Source: JBMYYR01 sp049609625 (GTDB lineage: Bacteria > Bacteroidota > Bacteroidia > Flavobacteriales > CAJXXR01). Taken from it: 7,476 bases of DNA. The stretch is from assembly GCA_049609625.1 (NCBI GenBank), contig JBMYYR010000068.1, positions 1-7,476 of the forward strand. The letters are read 5' to 3'. Numbering within the stretch: position 1 is the first letter of the stretch; every line of letters begins with the position of its first letter. A program made the position numbers and the translations under genes. This document shows, one piece after another, positions 6,348 through 7,476 of the stretch. A model generated the notes under the pieces. The model was not told the DNA's origin. It made no database searches and saw nothing but the letters and a program-made list of their open reading frames with translations.

Positions 6348-6471
6348 TACCTGATTTAATGTTATTAACTTTTAAGAACACAAACAAACTAAACAAAAAC
6401 CAAAAAGTTCTTAATACACTATTATAATTATCATCTTTTATATTAAAGTATAAGAAAGAAGGTATTATTAA
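6341..6471. repeat. 12-bp long-range inverted repeat
   Basis: TTAATAATACCT (6341-6352) and AGGTATTATTAA (6460-6471) are exact reverse complements, 107 bases apart. Two G:T positions could extend the pairing outward. The right arm ends 2 bases before the -7 element of the LamG gene. In such AT-rich DNA a chance origin is possible, but the GG/CC pairs make it less trivial. It could be a pair of regulator half-sites or the base of a long RNA or cruciform structure. Confidence 0.35.
6372..6414. repeat. TTAAGAAC / GTTCTTAA inverted repeat
   Basis: TTAAGAAC (6372-6379) and GTTCTTAA (6407-6414) are perfect 8-bp inverted copies separated by 27 bases that are almost only A and C on the plus strand. 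The overlapping word AACTTTT (6367-6373) can alternatively pair with AAAAGTT (6403-6409), so two mutually exclusive stems exist. The longer word TTTTAAGAAC also occurs at 6188-6197. Function is unknown. Confidence 0.35.
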
Positions 6472-6473
6472 TG

Positions 6474-6481
6474 TAATTTTG
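6474..6481 (+). promoter_or_regulatory. Bacteroidota -7 promoter element for the LamG gene
   Basis: TAATTTTG matches TAnnTTTG exactly and lies 26 bases before the ATG at 6508, the same distance as at the first gene of the window (27). No clear -33 TTTG is present; the upstream bases are A/G-rich (AAGAAAGAAGG around 6452-6462). Confidence 0.6.
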
Positions 6482-6507
6482 TTTTTAATCAGAATGAAAT
6501 TTAAACT

Positions 6508-7476
6508 ATGAAAAAACTTTTCTTATTATTCATTGTCCTTTTTTCTTTTCAAACTAAAGCTCAAAATGCGCTTCATTTTGATGGAAACGATGATTATGTC
6601 AATTTAAATTCCATTTCTACATCAATGGCTGGTATGACCGAATTTACGGTTGATTTTTGGCTTAAATTTGATATTGAAGACAATCAGGATTATTCAGTGT
6701 TTTTTGCTGTAAATACAAGCACTTATGGCAATGTTTTTGGAATAAGAGCTTCAAATGATAATTTTGACCCTGTTTATGACGGAGCTGTTGTATTTATTGT
6801 AGACAATGGAGGTCAATACATGTCTGGAAATACTCCAATTGGCGATGGTGTTTGTCATCATATTGCTTTTGTTTATGATGATGGTTTATGTAAGTTGTAT
6901 GTAGACGGAAACTTACAAGCATCAGCTAATCATACCATATCCTTAGATGCTTCTGATGTGTATAGTTTAGGACAAGAATACGATGACGGATCGTCTTATG
7001 GTACATCAGAGCATTATGATGGTTTACTGAGTGAATTTAGAATTTGGAATGTAGCAAAAACAAATTCAGAAATTTTAGGTTTGATGGACTTGACTGTGGA
7101 TGCAAACACAGCAAATTTAGTAACACACTTTGATTTTGATGAAGGTAATGCTGGTCAAAATAATACAGGCTTAACAAGTACAGCAAATACAATTTCAAAT
7201 GGAAATGGAACTTTAATGAATTTTTCATTAAATGGAACTACTTCAAATTATGTAGCTTTAGAATGTGGAACTACAAGTTTATTTTATAATCACCAAACAA
7301 CTATAGAAACTTGTGGTAATTCTTATCTTTGGCATGGTATGACGTACACAGAAAGTGGCTCTTATGTCGATACGGTATATTCCACAACACAAGACACCAT
7401 TTATCATCTAAATCTAACACTTTTAAGTGAAGATATAAACACCGATGTTATAGAAATAAACAACGGTCAATTAGAA
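6508..7476 (+). CDS. Secreted LamG (concanavalin A-like) domain protein, 3' end outside window
   Basis: The frame is open from the ATG at 6508 to the last base, 323 codons with no stop, so the C-terminus is missing. Residues 1-18 are a signal peptide (MKKLFLLFIVLFSFQTKA before Q19). Residues about 21-190 form a LamG/pentraxin-like jelly-roll: ALHFDGNDDYVNL (21-33), FTVDFWLKF (46-54), HHIAFVYDDGLCKLYVDGNL (117-136) and GLLSEFRIWNVAK (172-184). LVTHFDFDEGNAGQNNTGL (204-222) followed by GTLMNF...STSNYV-like text is the usual tail of these Bacteroidota surface proteins. Residues about 263-305 (TTIETCGNSYLWHGMTY, then GSYVDTVY and IYHLNLTL) match a cell-surface repeat with a C-x-S-Y-x-W start. Such proteins bind carbohydrates or act as adhesins and usually end in a type IX secretion sorting domain, which would lie beyond the window. 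Start supported by signal peptide and -7 element. Confidence 0.9.
   Translation, partial: MKKLFLLFIVLFSFQTKAQNALHFDGNDDYVNLNSISTSMAGMTEFTVDFWLKFDIEDNQDYSVFFAVNTSTYGNVFGIRASNDNFDPVYDGAVVFIVDNGGQYMSGNTPIGDGVCHHIAFVYDDGLCKLYVDGNLQASANHTISLDASDVYSLGQEYDDGSSYGTSEHYDGLLSEFRIWNVAKTNSEILGLMDLTVDANTANLVTHFDFDEGNAGQNNTGLTSTANTISNGNGTLMNFSLNGTTSNYVALECGTTSLFYNHQTTIETCGNSYLWHGMTYTESGSYVDTVYSTTQDTIYHLNLTLLSEDINTDVIEINNGQLE

Larger units (their letters stand above)
6051..6507. other. AT-rich structured intergenic region without a gene
   Basis: This gap of about 450 bases is strikingly AT-rich. No open frame in it looks like a gene on either strand. It holds a second terminator-like hairpin (6241-6288), several DnaA-box-like words (6231-6347), an inverted TTAAGAAC/GTTCTTAA pair (6372-6379 and 6407-6414), a 12-bp long-range inverted repeat (6341-6352 with 6460-6471) and the promoter of the LamG gene (6474-6481). 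The first 180 bases (6051-6230) show no strong promoter or hairpin. Confidence 0.7.

Noticed and set aside
6051..6507. CRISPR array or integrated element in the AT-rich gap
   Set aside because: There are no regularly spaced direct repeats, no integrase or transposase gene and no target-site duplication; the repeats seen are short and irregular.
7037..7228. 63-residue minus-strand frame inside the LamG gene
   Set aside because: It is antisense to a well-supported domain protein; its Leu/Tyr/His-rich sequence is what the complement of AT-rich coding DNA gives.

Overview
The window looks like chromosomal DNA from a Bacteroidota bacterium, most likely of the Flavobacteriales. The signs are AT-rich DNA, promoter elements of the TAnnTTTG type, little or no Shine-Dalgarno sequence before starts, a Bacteroidota-style LpxK and Lon, and at the right end a LamG surface protein of the kind these bacteria export.

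Layout. Positions 111-1806 hold a tight two-gene unit: an unrecognised exported protein followed 4 bases later by a 148-residue solitary nuclease-like domain (HsdR N-terminal / PD-(D/E)XK type). A 219-base gap follows. It contains a near-consensus sigma-54 (RpoN) promoter and an 11-bp hairpin, and leads into lon (2026-4488), a complete ATP-dependent protease with all ATPase and Ser-Lys catalytic motifs. lon converges on lpxK (4565-5614, minus strand), the lipid A 4'-kinase, and a 20-bp stem in the 76-base gap probably terminates both. Upstream of lpxK and facing away from it is a 96-residue orphan protein (5706-5996) with a muconolactone-isomerase/YciI-like pattern. A second, weaker sigma-54-like site precedes it and a strong intrinsic terminator follows it.

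Positions 6051-6507 have no convincing gene. This very AT-rich stretch carries a second terminator-like hairpin with no gene in front of it, several DnaA-box-like 9-mers (one exact TTATNCACA), a 12-bp long-range inverted repeat and a repeated TTTTAAGAAC word. It ends in a TAATTTTG promoter for the last gene (6508 to the window end), a secreted LamG-domain protein cut off by the window edge.

How they fit together. lon and lpxK are housekeeping genes of protein quality control and outer-membrane lipid A synthesis, and the flanking genes are lineage-specific. No mobile element, CRISPR array, tRNA or rRNA is seen, and no obviously new multi-gene system. The parts that deserve a second look are regulatory: sigma-54-type control of lon and of the orphan small protein, the lon leader hairpin, and the structured gap at 6000-6480, which could encode a small RNA or serve as a DnaA-binding or origin-like site.
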